NCBI RefSeq assembly: GCF_030812855.1
Contig: NZ_JAUSTK010000007.1
Coordinates: forward strand, 62,001-126,000
Length of the DNA stretch: 64,000 nt
Source: Paenibacillus wynnii
GTDB taxonomy: Bacteria; Bacillota; Bacilli; Paenibacillales; Paenibacillaceae
Direction: 5' to 3'
Shown one piece after another: positions 51,548 to 61,067 of this stretch; the stretch's first letter is position 1; every line of letters starts with the position of its first letter. The translations under genes were made by a program, and so were the position numbers. The notes under the pieces were generated by a model, which ran no database searches, was not told the DNA's origin, and saw nothing but the letters and a program-made list of their open reading frames with translations.

Positions 51548-51808
51548 AAAACATTAGGTAGCTTTCGCTCAGGATCTGGGATTGATATTAGAACATGCGG
51601 GTCAAAAGCGGATGTTGGACTCTTTAATATGAATTTTCTGATTGGTGAAATGAAAAACCAGGTATATCAAGAGAAGTATGGTAACGGCAAAGAGATTACA
51701 GCATTGTATTTCGGAACACGGGAAGACAACATCCTGGTTTGGAAAAAAGGAACGGATTTGCCGTCGGCAAGCGATCAGGTCGAAGCAGAGTTTGATGTGA
51801 ACCGTTAG
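51548..51808 (+). pseudogene. C-terminal fragment of an unidentified protein
   Basis: An open frame of 86 codons without a plausible start: K-T-L-G-S-F-R-S-G, then V-Y-Q-E-K-Y-G-N-G-K-E-I-T-A-L-Y-F-G-T-R-E-D, then D-Q-V-E-A-E-F-D-V-N-R and TAG. An internal ATG at 51629 gives 59 residues. L-Y-F-G-T-x-E-D faintly recalls Cache sensor domains of chemoreceptors, which is only a guess. A strong terminator follows, so it was once an expressed 3' end. Confidence 0.4.
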
Positions 51809-51861
51809 GAGATTGAGGATATAGAAAGTTCTGAATATGAGGCTTATTAAAGACAACTAGT

Positions 51862-51901
51862 TAAGACAACAGCGAGCCGGTATCGGCTTGCTGTTGTCTT
51901 A
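51862..51901. terminator. Strong bidirectional terminator
   Basis: TAAGACAACAGCGAGCCG / CGGCTTGCTGTTGTCTTA, 18-bp stem with one G-T pair and a 4-base loop. Confidence 0.8.
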
Positions 51902-51951
51902 TATTCATGCTAACTGACATTTTATTGAGCTATCGTATCCCGTCGTATTAT

Positions 51952-51986
51952 GAGGTTAGCCAGTTTTTACTGGTTGACCTCTTTTT
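51952..51986 (+). terminator. Hairpin with T-run near the IS110 relic
   Basis: GAGGTTAGCCAG / CTGGTTGACCTC with loop TTTTTA, followed by TTTTTATT. May end whatever lay upstream or belong to the left part of the IS110-like element. Confidence 0.55.
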
Positions 51987-52002
51987 ATTAAGTAGGTGTA
52001 AT

Positions 52003-52313
52003 AAACTGTAGCCGGGGTCGAACGTTCGTGTCCCTGGGAACACATCCCGTCGCTAAAACTGTTCGCCCCCTACTTGTAGAAACCATGTTTTGGCTGGTTG
52101 AGACCTAGATCTCTTATCACGTGCGATGCTGTGGAACTGCAAGCAGATGTCATAGGGGTTACTACCGGCAACCATATCATCAGAGAGGGTGAGAATAGGA
52201 TGAATCCAGTCATTGGTCTAGATATTTCAAAAGGTCAAAGTGAAGGTCAAGCATTCTTAAATAAAAGGCAACCTTGCGGTTCAAGCCCAAGTACTAAATT
52301 AGTAGAACCGTGA
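52003..52313 (+). mobile_element. IS110-family relic: non-coding left region plus truncated transposase start
   Basis: The ATG at 52200 (GAGAATAGGATG) opens M-N-P-V-I-G-L-D-I-S-K-G-Q-S-E-G-Q-A-F-L. This is the N-terminus of IS110-group DEDD transposases, with D-I-S holding the first catalytic Asp. The frame ends after 37 codons. The roughly 200 bp before it is structured and non-coding, the place where IS110 elements encode their bridge RNA. Termini cannot be fixed by eye, so the left limit is approximate. The element is dead in cis. Confidence 0.65.
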
Positions 52314-52344
52314 ATTATAAAATCCGTATTTTGAACTGCCATCA

Positions 52345-52844
52345 TCATGGCGCCTTCTGCTGTAGGAATTGAATTGAAAATGGCCACATCATCCCTAGCA
52401 AAATTTGCCAGAACGCCTCAAAGTTATGGACCGGATCATTGGTGAATTTATCGATTTTGACCTTCGACAGCTCATCTATTTTAGTAAAGTGTTTGACATA
52501 TCCGATGTCGTCTGTTAGCGCGCCATTCTGAAAATGACCCAACGACATCGCGGGGTTGCCATGAATTTTATCGATGTATAGGTGCCGTCTTTGTCCATTC
52601 GACCGTATGCGAAAGGAAGCAAGCTATCCTTCGTATAATTGTTAAGAACGACATCCTTATTATCCGTTTCGATAATATAGTCGTAGGCTTCCGATTTCCA
52701 TAGTCCACGCTTGGAAGCCTCTATGCTCGGACGGGCTCCCTTATTGATTTGCAAAAGAATAAATACTGCTGCAATTCCCAGAACAACTAACGCCGCTACA
52801 GAAATTCCTATTTTTCTCTTATGATTCTCTCCTTTTCGATCCAT
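52345..52844 (-). pseudogene. Membrane-anchored hypothetical protein with frameshift
   Basis: The ATG at 52844 opens a basic N-terminus and one membrane helix (I-S-V-A-A-L-V-V-L-G-I-A-A-V-F-I-L-L), then G-L-W-K-S-E-A-Y-D-Y-I-I-E and Y-T-S-I-K-F-M-A-T-P. At about 52548 the continuation A-M-S-L-G-H-F-Q-N-G moves to another frame, ending at 52345. One base change restores about 165 residues. It lies downstream of the beta-lactamase-family gene and was probably co-transcribed. Family unknown. Confidence 0.55.
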
Positions 52845-52884
52845 TGACTAAGGACGCTGAACGGCGACACTCTATCATGAACTG

Positions 52885-54696
52885 CTAGAGGGAAAAGAAA
52901 CCCCAATTGTACATATAAATGACGAAGATCGCTGTGGCCGCCGCATAAGCAAATTGAGGTCCGGTTACGTTCCGTTTAAGCGCGAAACTTATCCCCAATC
53001 GGGCAAGCAAGACCAACAGCAGGAGGACCGGCAAATAGAGAAGCAGATAGGACCATGATGGTATTTCATTGACCAACAGATTCGCGATCGAAACGACAAA
53101 CAGAAAATACACGATAAAGAGCATGGACACGATGGTGCTCAGCCAATCGAATGCGCCCCTCCTTCTTCGGATCAGACCGATCAGCCATCTCAAAGCCGAA
53201 ACGACAATTTGCAGAGGATAGATCAATGCCAAGCCAAGTAAGACGGCAAGATGGAAGTAAGGGTAATAGAGTGCCGATTGGTGCTCATATGCCATCGTCG
53301 GGATGGAGCTGGAGGTAAAGGTGCCGTTCTTCACATCCAGATAAAGCAGATCTTGGGCATTTTCTTTTCGAAAAAGATAGGGCTCCGATTCCACATAACG
53401 ATCGTTTTGGAAGGTGACGATGCCGTCTTCCACCGCCTTCAATTTGGAGGCGGATAAATTTTGCCCGAAGTTGATCGGCCCCTTGAGTTGCGCGCGGTTG
53501 GGGATGTAGTACCCTTCCATTTTGCGCAGTTCGTTTACAGGAGTCGGGTTCGCGACAGGCGCAGAAGTCTGTTTCATGGGATAAAACCGATCCAGATACG
53601 CACCTATAAATTGTTCCGTCAGCTTGCCTCCCCCGCCGGAATTAGTAGAGATGAAAATGCCCGTTTTTTCCGTCGGGATCAGATACAGGTACGAAACAAA
53701 TCCGTCGATGCCTCCGTCATGTTCGATCAGCCGCAGACCGTTCTGATAACGTTCGAAGAAACCGTAAGCCATGCCCGGCATTTTCCGGTTAACAGTGAAT
53801 TGCGTGCGATGCATCAGGTCGGCCGTTTGTTCGGAGAAAAGGCGGGTGTCGTCATATCGTCCTTGCTGCAGGTGGGTGATCATGAAGCGGGTCATGTCTT
53901 CGGCGGTCGAGTTGAAAGCGCCGGCAGGCGCATGATGGATATATGAGTAAGGCAGAAGTCGATAATTATCCTTGGCATATGAATAATTTTTGGCCAGATA
54001 GGGATCGGACTCCTGCAGCCGGAAGCTGGAGTGATTCATATGAAGCGGTTTGAAAATGCTGTCTTCCACCGTTTTCTCATATGGCTGATTGGTGACCTTT
54101 TCGACCAAATAACCGGCCAACGACGACCCTTGGTTGCTGTAAGCGATCTGTTCGCCGGGTTTGCGGACAAGATCGGGCAGACCGTTCTTTATCGCTTCGG
54201 CCAGCGGCAACTGCTTCTCCCGATCCCCGCCGACCCCGAAAATCGATTCGTAAAAACCTGCCGTATGCGTCAGCAAATGATGCGCCGTTATCGGCTTGCC
54301 ATCGATGTAAGAAAGCTTGAGGTCCGGGATATATCGCTTGATATCTTCGTGAAGATCCAGGCGACCCGCTTCATATTGCTGCATGACGGCCGTAGCAGTA
54401 ATCAGCTTGGAGATCGATCCGAGGCGGAAGACGGTTTTGTAAGGATCGGCGGGGACCTGTCGATCGAGATCCGCATAGCCGTACCCTTTGATAAATGTAG
54501 TCCGGCCGTCTCTAACAATGGAAACGACCGCGCCGGGCACATGATGCTCCTGCATGCTGCGCTTCATAAAAACGTCGGTGAAAGTCTCCAATTCATGCTT
54601 TTCCGGAACGGACGCGAAAGCGGAAACGGGAAATAACGTACAGATCAACACGATCCATAAGGACCGTCGGACCCATTGAAACCGATTGTTTAACAA
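52885..54696 (-). CDS. Serine hydrolase, beta-lactamase/PBP4* family, with C-terminal membrane domain
   Basis: 603 residues from a TTG behind GGGAGGG. A signal peptide is followed by a class C-like hydrolase domain (about 35-370): the S-x-x-K motif in G-S-I-S-K-L, Y-S-N in I-A-Y-S-N-Q-G-S-S, and H-D-G-G in the H/K-x-G position. A middle domain and four C-terminal helices (from about 485) anchor it. Such proteins act on D-amino-acid peptides or esters and may have roles in peptide resistance or wall turnover. True beta-lactam hydrolysis is unlikely but untested. Neighbouring peptidase, esterase and VanRS-like genes suggest an envelope-stress cluster. Confidence 0.85.
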   Translation of the reverse strand: MLNNRFQWVRRSLWIVLICTLFPVSAFASVPEKHELETFTDVFMKRSMQEHHVPGAVVSIVRDGRTTFIKGYGYADLDRQVPADPYKTVFRLGSISKLITATAVMQQYEAGRLDLHEDIKRYIPDLKLSYIDGKPITAHHLLTHTAGFYESIFGVGGDREKQLPLAEAIKNGLPDLVRKPGEQIAYSNQGSSLAGYLVEKVTNQPYEKTVEDSIFKPLHMNHSSFRLQESDPYLAKNYSYAKDNYRLLPYSYIHHAPAGAFNSTAEDMTRFMITHLQQGRYDDTRLFSEQTADLMHRTQFTVNRKMPGMAYGFFERYQNGLRLIEHDGGIDGFVSYLYLIPTEKTGIFISTNSGGGGKLTEQFIGAYLDRFYPMKQTSAPVANPTPVNELRKMEGYYIPNRAQLKGPINFGQNLSASKLKAVEDGIVTFQNDRYVESEPYLFRKENAQDLLYLDVKNGTFTSSSIPTMAYEHQSALYYPYFHLAVLLGLALIYPLQIVVSALRWLIGLIRRRRGAFDWLSTIVSMLFIVYFLFVVSIANLLVNEIPSWSYLLLYLPVLLLLVLLARLGISFALKRNVTGPQFAYAAATAIFVIYMYNWGFFSL

Positions 54697-54708
54697 CAGA
54701 AGCCCTCC

Positions 54709-54873
54709 CTAAAAGATGATATTTATGATTTCTTCGATTAACGGAAGCGATTCGGAAAACGGTACGATCCGGATCGACTGCGAGGCCGGAATTTCTGTTT
54801 GTCCGACAATCTGAGACGGGGATGATGGAGATTGCGCAAAGACGGTTCCCCCCATGATGAATGTGAGCAGCAT
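54709..54873 (-). CDS. Short secreted peptide gene, possibly frameshifted
   Basis: 54 codons: hydrophobic start M-L-L-T-F-I-M-G-G-T-V-F-A, then a predicted cleavage after F-A-Q, and a 40-residue mature part ending I-I-N-I-I-F. An ATG at 54899 in the adjacent frame (M-S-K-M-I-L-T-A then TAA) would complete a normal signal peptide if one base were restored, so this may be a pseudogene. It lies directly upstream of the serine hydrolase gene. Family unknown. Confidence 0.35.
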   Translation of the reverse strand: MLLTFIMGGTVFAQSPSSPSQIVGQTEIPASQSIRIVPFSESLPLIEEIINIIF

Positions 54874-55230
54874 TACGCAGTCAGAATCATTTTACTCATT
54901 ACGTTTAAGCGAATGACTTGCTAAGTTTTCATCCTCCTTAGTTCGCTTAAAGCTAATTGTAGAAGAAGAAAGATTGAAAGAAACCCGAGAGGGAACGGTT
55001 TTTCCATAATTTTACCCCGACTGAAGTCGGGGGATTGCAAGCATTATGGCTTCAAAATCTCGATCGCTCTCTCCAGAACAGGGTCTTACCCGCTATCGAT
55101 ATCCTCTTGTCATTTGACCTCAAAATGCACGCAGGAGCCCTATAACGAAACTTTCATTGTGAGTTTGTCCTGTTCCTGATCCATACCATCGAGCTTTCCA
55201 AGTACCCTGCGAGATCACCCCAAAACAACT
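54874..55230. other. Gene-poor stretch
   Basis: About 350 bp with a hairpin-like IS605-type end at 55015 and no supported gene. A purine-rich GGAGGATG at about 54930 starts only three codons. Confidence 0.45.
55015..55033. mobile_element. IS200/IS605-type end hairpin (relic)
   Basis: CCCCGACTGAAGTCGGGGG, a perfect hairpin of the kind that closes TnpB-associated IS200/IS605 and IS607 elements, where it also ends the omega RNA. No tnpA or tnpB frame is near, so only the end is left. Confidence 0.5.
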
Positions 55231-55279
55231 AGCCGTCACTTAGAATACGGTTCACCGCACCCTCGCAAGGCGAAATTTA
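55231..55279 (+). repeat. Dispersed repeat, copy H
   Basis: TAGCCGTCACTTAGAATACGG, TTCACCGCAC and AAGGCGAAATTT. Left arm of the AGCCGTC type (as copy B), right arm of the GGCGAA type, so they do not pair. No second hairpin. It lies 30 bp after the end of the M28 peptidase gene. Confidence 0.7.
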
Positions 55280-55307
55280 CTGGTGGATGCAACGAGCCTT
55301 TTTAGCT

Positions 55308-56906
55308 TCAGAGCCTCCTCTGGACATTTGCCCCCATATCCTCGGACTTTATGTACAACGTAGCCGGTAGAATCAAAGGAACGTACAGCAAAAGGAGAAT
55401 GAACAAGTAATGAAGGCCTGCAATTCCGAAGCCAATAAATAACAACCGCAAGATAGGATACAGAATCAGCGTTAACGGTACGGCTGCGATCAAAGACAAG
55501 ATCATGCATGCTGTCATAAACCGGCGCATCAACATAAATCCCAACAAGCTGAATGAGCTAACCATCAACGGAATTGCAACCAAATAATGACTTCCCGGCA
55601 TGCTGAACATGGTCCAGACGGCCAGTACCGCCATGATAAGCATAGCTCCAATGATGATATCTATGACGGACAACCCCTGGATCAGTTTCTTTAATCGAGT
55701 GAAGACATTTAACTTACGCAGAATCCAGTAGATCAGAATACAAAGGATGATAACTATCGTCGAAGCAATAAGAAACACCGAAGAAAACCCTTTGAATTCA
55801 TAGATGGAGTAAACCAAGGAAAATAAGTTTCCGTAAAGGAACAGCAGTAGGATGGCAGCTAGCGCAAAAATTACCCATCGGCTGCTCCTACGAAGCACGA
55901 TATCCCCTTTCCTCCATCCATACAGAATAGCCGTAGTAACGAGAAGCAATGCGATGACTGTTAGAAGAGCGTTCCATGATTCAGGGAAAACTACAAGATG
56001 GTAACCAAATACGTTAAAGAAAACATGATTTTCCTCATCCCCCAAAGTCGTCAAATCCATGGAACCGAGCGCCTTCATCATCGATAACGCATTTTGTCCG
56101 CTGTGTTGAACCGTTGGCAAATAGATGTGCTCCAGATCGTCTTCCTTGCTATGGTAAACTTTGGCCCCCTCCACATATGCGAAATTCACCCCGTATACGC
56201 CTGCTTTCTTGAACGGGGAAAGATCCGAATCATTAGGCAAATAGCGGTATATATCATTCATGAAAGAAAATGCGTATGGATTGGCCACATGGTCGTTAAA
56301 TAGTTGAATGGCACGACCGTTCGGTCCGCTTGTCTGAAAGAGGATGACGGGCCCTTTGTAACCGCGGGCTTCCAGATTCATGACGAAACCGATCTGTTCG
56401 GGGGGATGCTTCTTTAGGTAATCCTTTGCGCCATAGAGCCCCAATTCCTCCCCGTCCGTGAACAGGAACACTATCGTATTCCTCATAGGCTTCTCTTGTT
56501 TCAATATTCGCATCATTTCCAGCATCACGGAGACATTCGCCCCGTCGTCATTCGCTCCCGGTCCCTCAGGCACAGAGTCATAGTGCGACATCACAATCAC
56601 CGGTTTACCCGGTTGCGTACCTTCCAATGTGGCAACAATATTGTGAATTGGCAATTCCTTCTTGTCATAAATGACTGTGGATCGTTCAATAGCGACCGGG
56701 ATGTCCATCTCCCTAATGGTATCAGAGATGTATCCCTTTGCCTGGTCATGGTAAGCCGAGCCTGCTGGTCTTGGTTGCTGTGCAATTCTCTTCAGATGAT
56801 CATACACTCGTTCTGCAGAAAACTTCTCTGAGGTATCCTCTTTCGATACGACTTCGACGGACGTTGTGGCCCGCATATTAGCCAATATGAGTGAAATAAT
56901 GACCAC
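55308..56906 (-). CDS. M28 family metallopeptidase with membrane domain
   Basis: At least 532 residues. An N-terminal helix is followed by the M28 domain: V-M-S-H-Y-D-S-V-P-E-G-P-G-A-N-D-D-G-A-N (first zinc ligands), F-T-D-G-E-E-L-G-L (catalytic Glu pair) and Y-H-S-K-E-D-D-L-E-H (late His). The C-terminal half has about seven helices, as in Fxna/ERMP1-like and bacterial vacuolar-protease-like proteins. The GTG at 56906 lies within the hydrophobic segment and the frame stays open about 20 codons upstream without an ATG, so the true start is uncertain or altered. It probably trims peptides at the membrane. Confidence 0.8.
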   Translation of the reverse strand: MVIISLILANMRATTSVEVVSKEDTSEKFSAERVYDHLKRIAQQPRPAGSAYHDQAKGYISDTIREMDIPVAIERSTVIYDKKELPIHNIVATLEGTQPGKPVIVMSHYDSVPEGPGANDDGANVSVMLEMMRILKQEKPMRNTIVFLFTDGEELGLYGAKDYLKKHPPEQIGFVMNLEARGYKGPVILFQTSGPNGRAIQLFNDHVANPYAFSFMNDIYRYLPNDSDLSPFKKAGVYGVNFAYVEGAKVYHSKEDDLEHIYLPTVQHSGQNALSMMKALGSMDLTTLGDEENHVFFNVFGYHLVVFPESWNALLTVIALLLVTTAILYGWRKGDIVLRRSSRWVIFALAAILLLFLYGNLFSLVYSIYEFKGFSSVFLIASTIVIILCILIYWILRKLNVFTRLKKLIQGLSVIDIIIGAMLIMAVLAVWTMFSMPGSHYLVAIPLMVSSFSLLGFMLMRRFMTACMILSLIAAVPLTLILYPILRLLFIGFGIAGLHYLFILLLLYVPLILPATLYIKSEDMGANVQRRL

Positions 56907-57199
56907 TACATAGAGAATGACAGCAACCTTTTGATAACAATAATTCGTCGTATGCTTTTGAATATCCCCATCCCCCTAGTTTTTAGAATCCTGGTCTTAG
57001 TCTTACTCAAGAGGCAAATTTCAATTAAAAATCGTTATTGATTTCCAAAAAGACCTGCTCCATACAATAGAATTTGATTAAAATTTTTCTAAAAGCAAGT
57101 CTATATCAGAGTTACTTTATATACACTTACATCCTTTAAATTGCAAATCTATTCTACAACTATTCCACACCTTCCTTTATCCTTGAATGTATAGGAAGT
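56907..57199. other. AT-rich intergenic region
   Basis: About 290 bp between the hydrolase end and the peptidase start, with no gene; probably contains the peptidase promoter. Confidence 0.4.
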
Positions 57200-58669
57200 T
57201 TACTTATGTTCCAAAAGCGCCTCTGGATAGGGTTGAGAAATTCCATTGAGCAAGGAAGACGGCTTATTCTGTAAAAATTGGTCAAAGAACGCGACTGTAT
57301 AGGCATTAATGATTTGGTGCTCGTGCTTCGGACTTATTCCTTCCATCCATTGCAGAAGTGGTGAATACATATAAAAGTCAGAATAACTGAAGTGTTGGGT
57401 ATGTCGAATCGTTAATTGGTATCCACCATCGGCGAGCGAGTTTTGTTTTCGTGCCACAAAATCCTTGGTTATGCTGTTGAAGCCCTCTAATGTCAATCCG
57501 AATTTATCCAACATCTCCTGCGGGGGCTGTTTCTCCGTTTCTGTTGCAGCGGGTAATTCAGAGTTCATAAGCATAAATGGCTTTTTAAATCCCGATTCGG
57601 GAATAGGCTCGCCGAAGAACGTGCCGTCCATATTGATTCCCGCTTTTACACGCGGGTCAAGCAGCAACATTTGGGCTGCAGCGGCGCCGCCAATGGAATG
57701 ACCCATGATTCCGATTCGATCCAGATCGAACCTCCCTTTGAACCGTCCCGTAGAGTCATCCCGATTCAAGCTTTCGATTTGATCGAGCACAAACTGAATA
57801 TCTTTCACCATGATCTCACTTGTCATTTTGTCCGATGCCGATAAGTCCATTAAATTCATCTTGCGAAATCCAGTCGTATGCCCATCGGGAAATACAGTAG
57901 CAACGGTGTGGTACGGATGCTCCATACCCACCACAATGTACCCATGACTAGCAAGCTCTTCCACTTGAAACATATTTTGAAATCGCGTTCCTCCTAAACC
58001 AGGCGAAAATAAGACAATCGGGTATTTAGTGGCTGCTTCCGATAGCTTCGATTGCACCGTGGAATGCGTTTTTACCAGATGCAAATAGTCGAATAGAAAA
58101 GCCGGTATTCCAAATTGTTTGCTAATTTCTTGGCTGAACTGCGGGAGATACGGTACGTAACTATTCTTCTCCCCTTGTTCCCCCTCAGGTGACGGATACC
58201 AAACCTGCACCATCAATTCTCGATGATCCTTCGGATTGTCGGAATAGGCTTCTCCCCGCTTCGGATCAATCCAATGATAAGATACCGTGCCTACCGCATA
58301 GGATCCAGTCAGGGATTCAAAAGAAAATACTGGCATAAATACCGGCAGCATGCCTGCGATCAACGCATAAATTACAGCTAACAGCCCCAACAAGGTCTTT
58401 TTCCATCCACTTCTTTGGTATTTCCTTTCCTTTGCATTTTGGGCTTTCGCTCTACCTTTAACTGCAATTCCCCATAAAAAAAGTGTCAATAGATAGGTTG
58501 TTACCATCTGCCAACGATATCCTTCCACCAGAGGCTGCAACAAAGTAAGTAACGTAGAGAAGGCTAAGCTTACAACCATGTACCGTTTTGTAAGCCAATC
58601 GGGTTTAAAGACAATCCACAAGAGCAAGCCTACATTCGTCAAATAAGCCAATAATTCCAGTATTCGCAT
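57200..58669 (-). CDS. Membrane-anchored alpha/beta hydrolase (PAF-acetylhydrolase-like)
   Basis: 489 residues. The ATG at 58669 is preferred (AAAGGGGA 8 bases ahead) over the one two codons earlier. Four helices occupy the first 125 residues. The catalytic domain shows I-V-L-F-S-P-G-L-G-G-T-R (oxyanion region), the nucleophile in I-G-I-M-G-H-S-I-G-G, an Asp in I-N-M-D-G-T-F, and a late H-T-Q-H-F-S-Y-S. It resembles platelet-activating-factor acetylhydrolase II and related esterases acting on short acyl chains. It is divergent from the response-regulator gene across a 160-bp gap, so it is a plausible target of that system. Confidence 0.82.
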   Translation of the reverse strand: MRILELLAYLTNVGLLLWIVFKPDWLTKRYMVVSLAFSTLLTLLQPLVEGYRWQMVTTYLLTLFLWGIAVKGRAKAQNAKERKYQRSGWKKTLLGLLAVIYALIAGMLPVFMPVFSFESLTGSYAVGTVSYHWIDPKRGEAYSDNPKDHRELMVQVWYPSPEGEQGEKNSYVPYLPQFSQEISKQFGIPAFLFDYLHLVKTHSTVQSKLSEAATKYPIVLFSPGLGGTRFQNMFQVEELASHGYIVVGMEHPYHTVATVFPDGHTTGFRKMNLMDLSASDKMTSEIMVKDIQFVLDQIESLNRDDSTGRFKGRFDLDRIGIMGHSIGGAAAAQMLLLDPRVKAGINMDGTFFGEPIPESGFKKPFMLMNSELPAATETEKQPPQEMLDKFGLTLEGFNSITKDFVARKQNSLADGGYQLTIRHTQHFSYSDFYMYSPLLQWMEGISPKHEHQIINAYTVAFFDQFLQNKPSSLLNGISQPYPEALLEHK

Positions 58670-58829
58670 AGACATTCCCCTTTGTTTGGTTCATTTCCTC
58701 ATAATTATCATAACTTACCACTCTTTCTCTCACCTTTCATTTACCTTAAATTAACCTTACACAGCAGGATTATCTAAACCAGAATGGAATCTTATTAATA
58801 CGAAATCCGTAGGGGGAGGCAGGCTACTT

Positions 58830-59546
58830 GTGTCCAAAACTATATTAATTGTTGACGATGAACCGGAAATTGTTGAATTGTTGAGAATTTTTCTGGAGCG
58901 GGAACAGATTGAGATCATCGAGGCCTTTAACGGGGCTGAAGCTTGGCAGCAAATGGAGAAAAACACAATTGACCTAGCGGTTATTGACATAATGATGCCG
59001 CAACTTGACGGTTATCAGCTGCTTAAAAAGATACGTGAGAAATATAAGCTGCCTGTTATTATTTTATCCGCCAAAAATCAAGATTCTGACAAAATTTTGG
59101 GGCTTGGGCTCGGCGCAGACGATTTCGTCGCCAAGCCGTTTAATCCATTAGAGGTCGTTGCACGTATTCAGGCTCAGCTGCGGCGATCCTATGAATTTAC
59201 TCCCCCTATTACCTCAGATCCAAAATCGAATCAACAAACCAGCTTGGGCGACTTGGTTCTCGATCACCATTCCTGCGAACTGCAGAAGCGGGGAATATCC
59301 ATAGCTTTAAGCTCGACAGAATACTTGCTGTTAAAGTTATTTATGGAAGCACCTGGTCGAATTTTCACCAAAAAACAAATTTTCGAGAATGTTTGGTCGC
59401 AGCCTTATATGAACGATGATAATACGATAATGGTGCATATCAGCAGATTGCGAGAAAAAATCGAGGATGATCCAAGGCAGCCCGTCTACTTACAGACAAT
59501 CCGCGGGTTGGGGTATAAATTTGCAAAGAGAGTCGCTTCAATATGA
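58830..59546 (+). CDS. OmpR/PhoB-type response regulator (VanR-like)
   Basis: 238 residues from a GTG behind GGGGGAGG. Receiver: V-D-D-E-P-E-I-V-E, V-I-D-I-M-M-P-Q-L-D-G (phospho-Asp), L-S-A-K, and K-P-F-N-P-L-E. A winged-helix DNA-binding domain follows (T-I-M-V-H-I-S-R-L-R-E-K-I-E, Q-T-I-R-G-L-G-Y-K-F). Overlaps the kinase gene by 4 bp. Likely targets are the divergent hydrolase and perhaps the neighbouring envelope genes. Confidence 0.92.
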   Translation: MSKTILIVDDEPEIVELLRIFLEREQIEIIEAFNGAEAWQQMEKNTIDLAVIDIMMPQLDGYQLLKKIREKYKLPVIILSAKNQDSDKILGLGLGADDFVAKPFNPLEVVARIQAQLRRSYEFTPPITSDPKSNQQTSLGDLVLDHHSCELQKRGISIALSSTEYLLLKLFMEAPGRIFTKKQIFENVWSQPYMNDDNTIMVHISRLREKIEDDPRQPVYLQTIRGLGYKFAKRVASI

Positions 59547-60967
59547 AGAAAAACAAAATATTTACTTCCTTGATCAAAAATTATATGTTATTTTCGATTA
59601 CCTTGGGGATTATGCTATGCTTCATTTTCCCTATTTTTAATAGTCAGATCCAATCCCGACTGGCAGAACCTACGATCTTGAAAGTAAAAGCAAATGAGAT
59701 TGTCCGTAAGGACTATACACAAATCCCATTCGAAGTTATCGAAGCATTTGGAGGATGGATCGAGATTCTCGATGAAAATCTGTTCGTCGTTTACACCAAA
59801 GGAAACCCTGCCGGTCATCGTACTTCATATACCCAAGCTGAGCTCATTTCTCTCTTTAATGAACATTCAGGTGCAACCGAATACGTTTCTATGGCTCCCT
59901 TCCAAACGGATGAAGGACGGATATACCGCTGTCTTGTTCATATCCCGCAAGGTTATATCACAAACGAAATCGAATTTCATAAAACGCCCGCCGCCTTAAT
60001 GCGGACCTTTATTATGCTGGTTATTTCGACTGTTGCTCTTTTTCTGGGATTATTCGGCCTTAATGTCTACATATACAGTCGATGGACCGCCCTCAAAATT
60101 ACAAACCCACTAGAGGCCATTGCAAGCGGCATGCAAAACATGGCGAACGGTCGTTTTCGGACAAGACTTGCGTTCAAGGCCGATTATGAGTTGGCGCAAA
60201 TTCAGGATACTTTCAACAATATGGCGGAACAGTTAGAACAATATGAAGCAGAGAAACGAATGCTGGAAGAAAGCAAACAGCGTATGCTCGTTGAGATTTC
60301 GCATGATCTCAAAACACCAATTACAACCATTCAGGGCTATGCCAAAGCTTTACAGCTGGGAATTGTCGACGATGAAGGACAAAGACAGAAATACTTGGAC
60401 TATATTTTAAACAAATCGAACCTCCTTACCGCATTGATCGACGATATATTTGAATTGGCCAAACTGGACAGTCCGGACTACATCCTTGAAACCGAGCTCG
60501 CAGATGTTGCTGAATTTGTCAGAGAAATCGCCACCCAATTCTATGATCAATTCGAGGAAAAACAACTCTTCCTTCAAGTCCAAATTCCGTCAAGTGAAAT
60601 CCGAATCCGTTTTAATGCGAAAATGCTGTACCGCGCTTTTTCCAATTTATTGGCCAACGCGCTTAAGTATTGCCCTGCACGAAGCGAAGTCCTGATTCAA
60701 TTGTTAGAAACGGAGTCGAATATTCAACTAAATGTTATCGATAACGGACCCGGTATTCCCGATACTATGAATGAGATCATATTTGATCCATTTACACGGG
60801 GCGATCAGGCCCGAACAAGCGACGGCGGCACAGGATTGGGCTTAGCCATTGCCAAACATGTGATGGAGAAACACAATGGCGAGCTGCAGCTCGATACAAG
60901 GGATGGCCAAACCGCGTTCCGCATGATTTTTCAAAAGATTAATGGACTAGGAGAACACATAACATGA
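59543..60967 (+). CDS. Sensor histidine kinase (VanS/BaeS-like)
   Basis: 474 residues. Two helices (about 12-32 and 155-180) bracket an extracellular sensor of about 120 residues. HAMP follows, then the H box (E-I-S-H-D-L-K-T-P-I-T-T-I), N box (N-L-L-A-N-A-L-K-Y), D-N-G-P-G-I and G-G-T-G-L-G-L-A-I. All catalytic residues are present. Partner of the preceding regulator. The sensor domain has no motif I recognise. Confidence 0.92.
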   Translation: MKKNKIFTSLIKNYMLFSITLGIMLCFIFPIFNSQIQSRLAEPTILKVKANEIVRKDYTQIPFEVIEAFGGWIEILDENLFVVYTKGNPAGHRTSYTQAELISLFNEHSGATEYVSMAPFQTDEGRIYRCLVHIPQGYITNEIEFHKTPAALMRTFIMLVISTVALFLGLFGLNVYIYSRWTALKITNPLEAIASGMQNMANGRFRTRLAFKADYELAQIQDTFNNMAEQLEQYEAEKRMLEESKQRMLVEISHDLKTPITTIQGYAKALQLGIVDDEGQRQKYLDYILNKSNLLTALIDDIFELAKLDSPDYILETELADVAEFVREIATQFYDQFEEKQLFLQVQIPSSEIRIRFNAKMLYRAFSNLLANALKYCPARSEVLIQLLETESNIQLNVIDNGPGIPDTMNEIIFDPFTRGDQARTSDGGTGLGLAIAKHVMEKHNGELQLDTRDGQTAFRMIFQKINGLGEHIT

Positions 60968-61067
60968 TAAAATATTCCAACAAGCAGAAAAAGACCATAT
61001 AGCTTCGTAAACAAAAACCCCATAGCTATCAAAGCCGTATAAGAACGTTTCTAAGGAGAACGTATAA

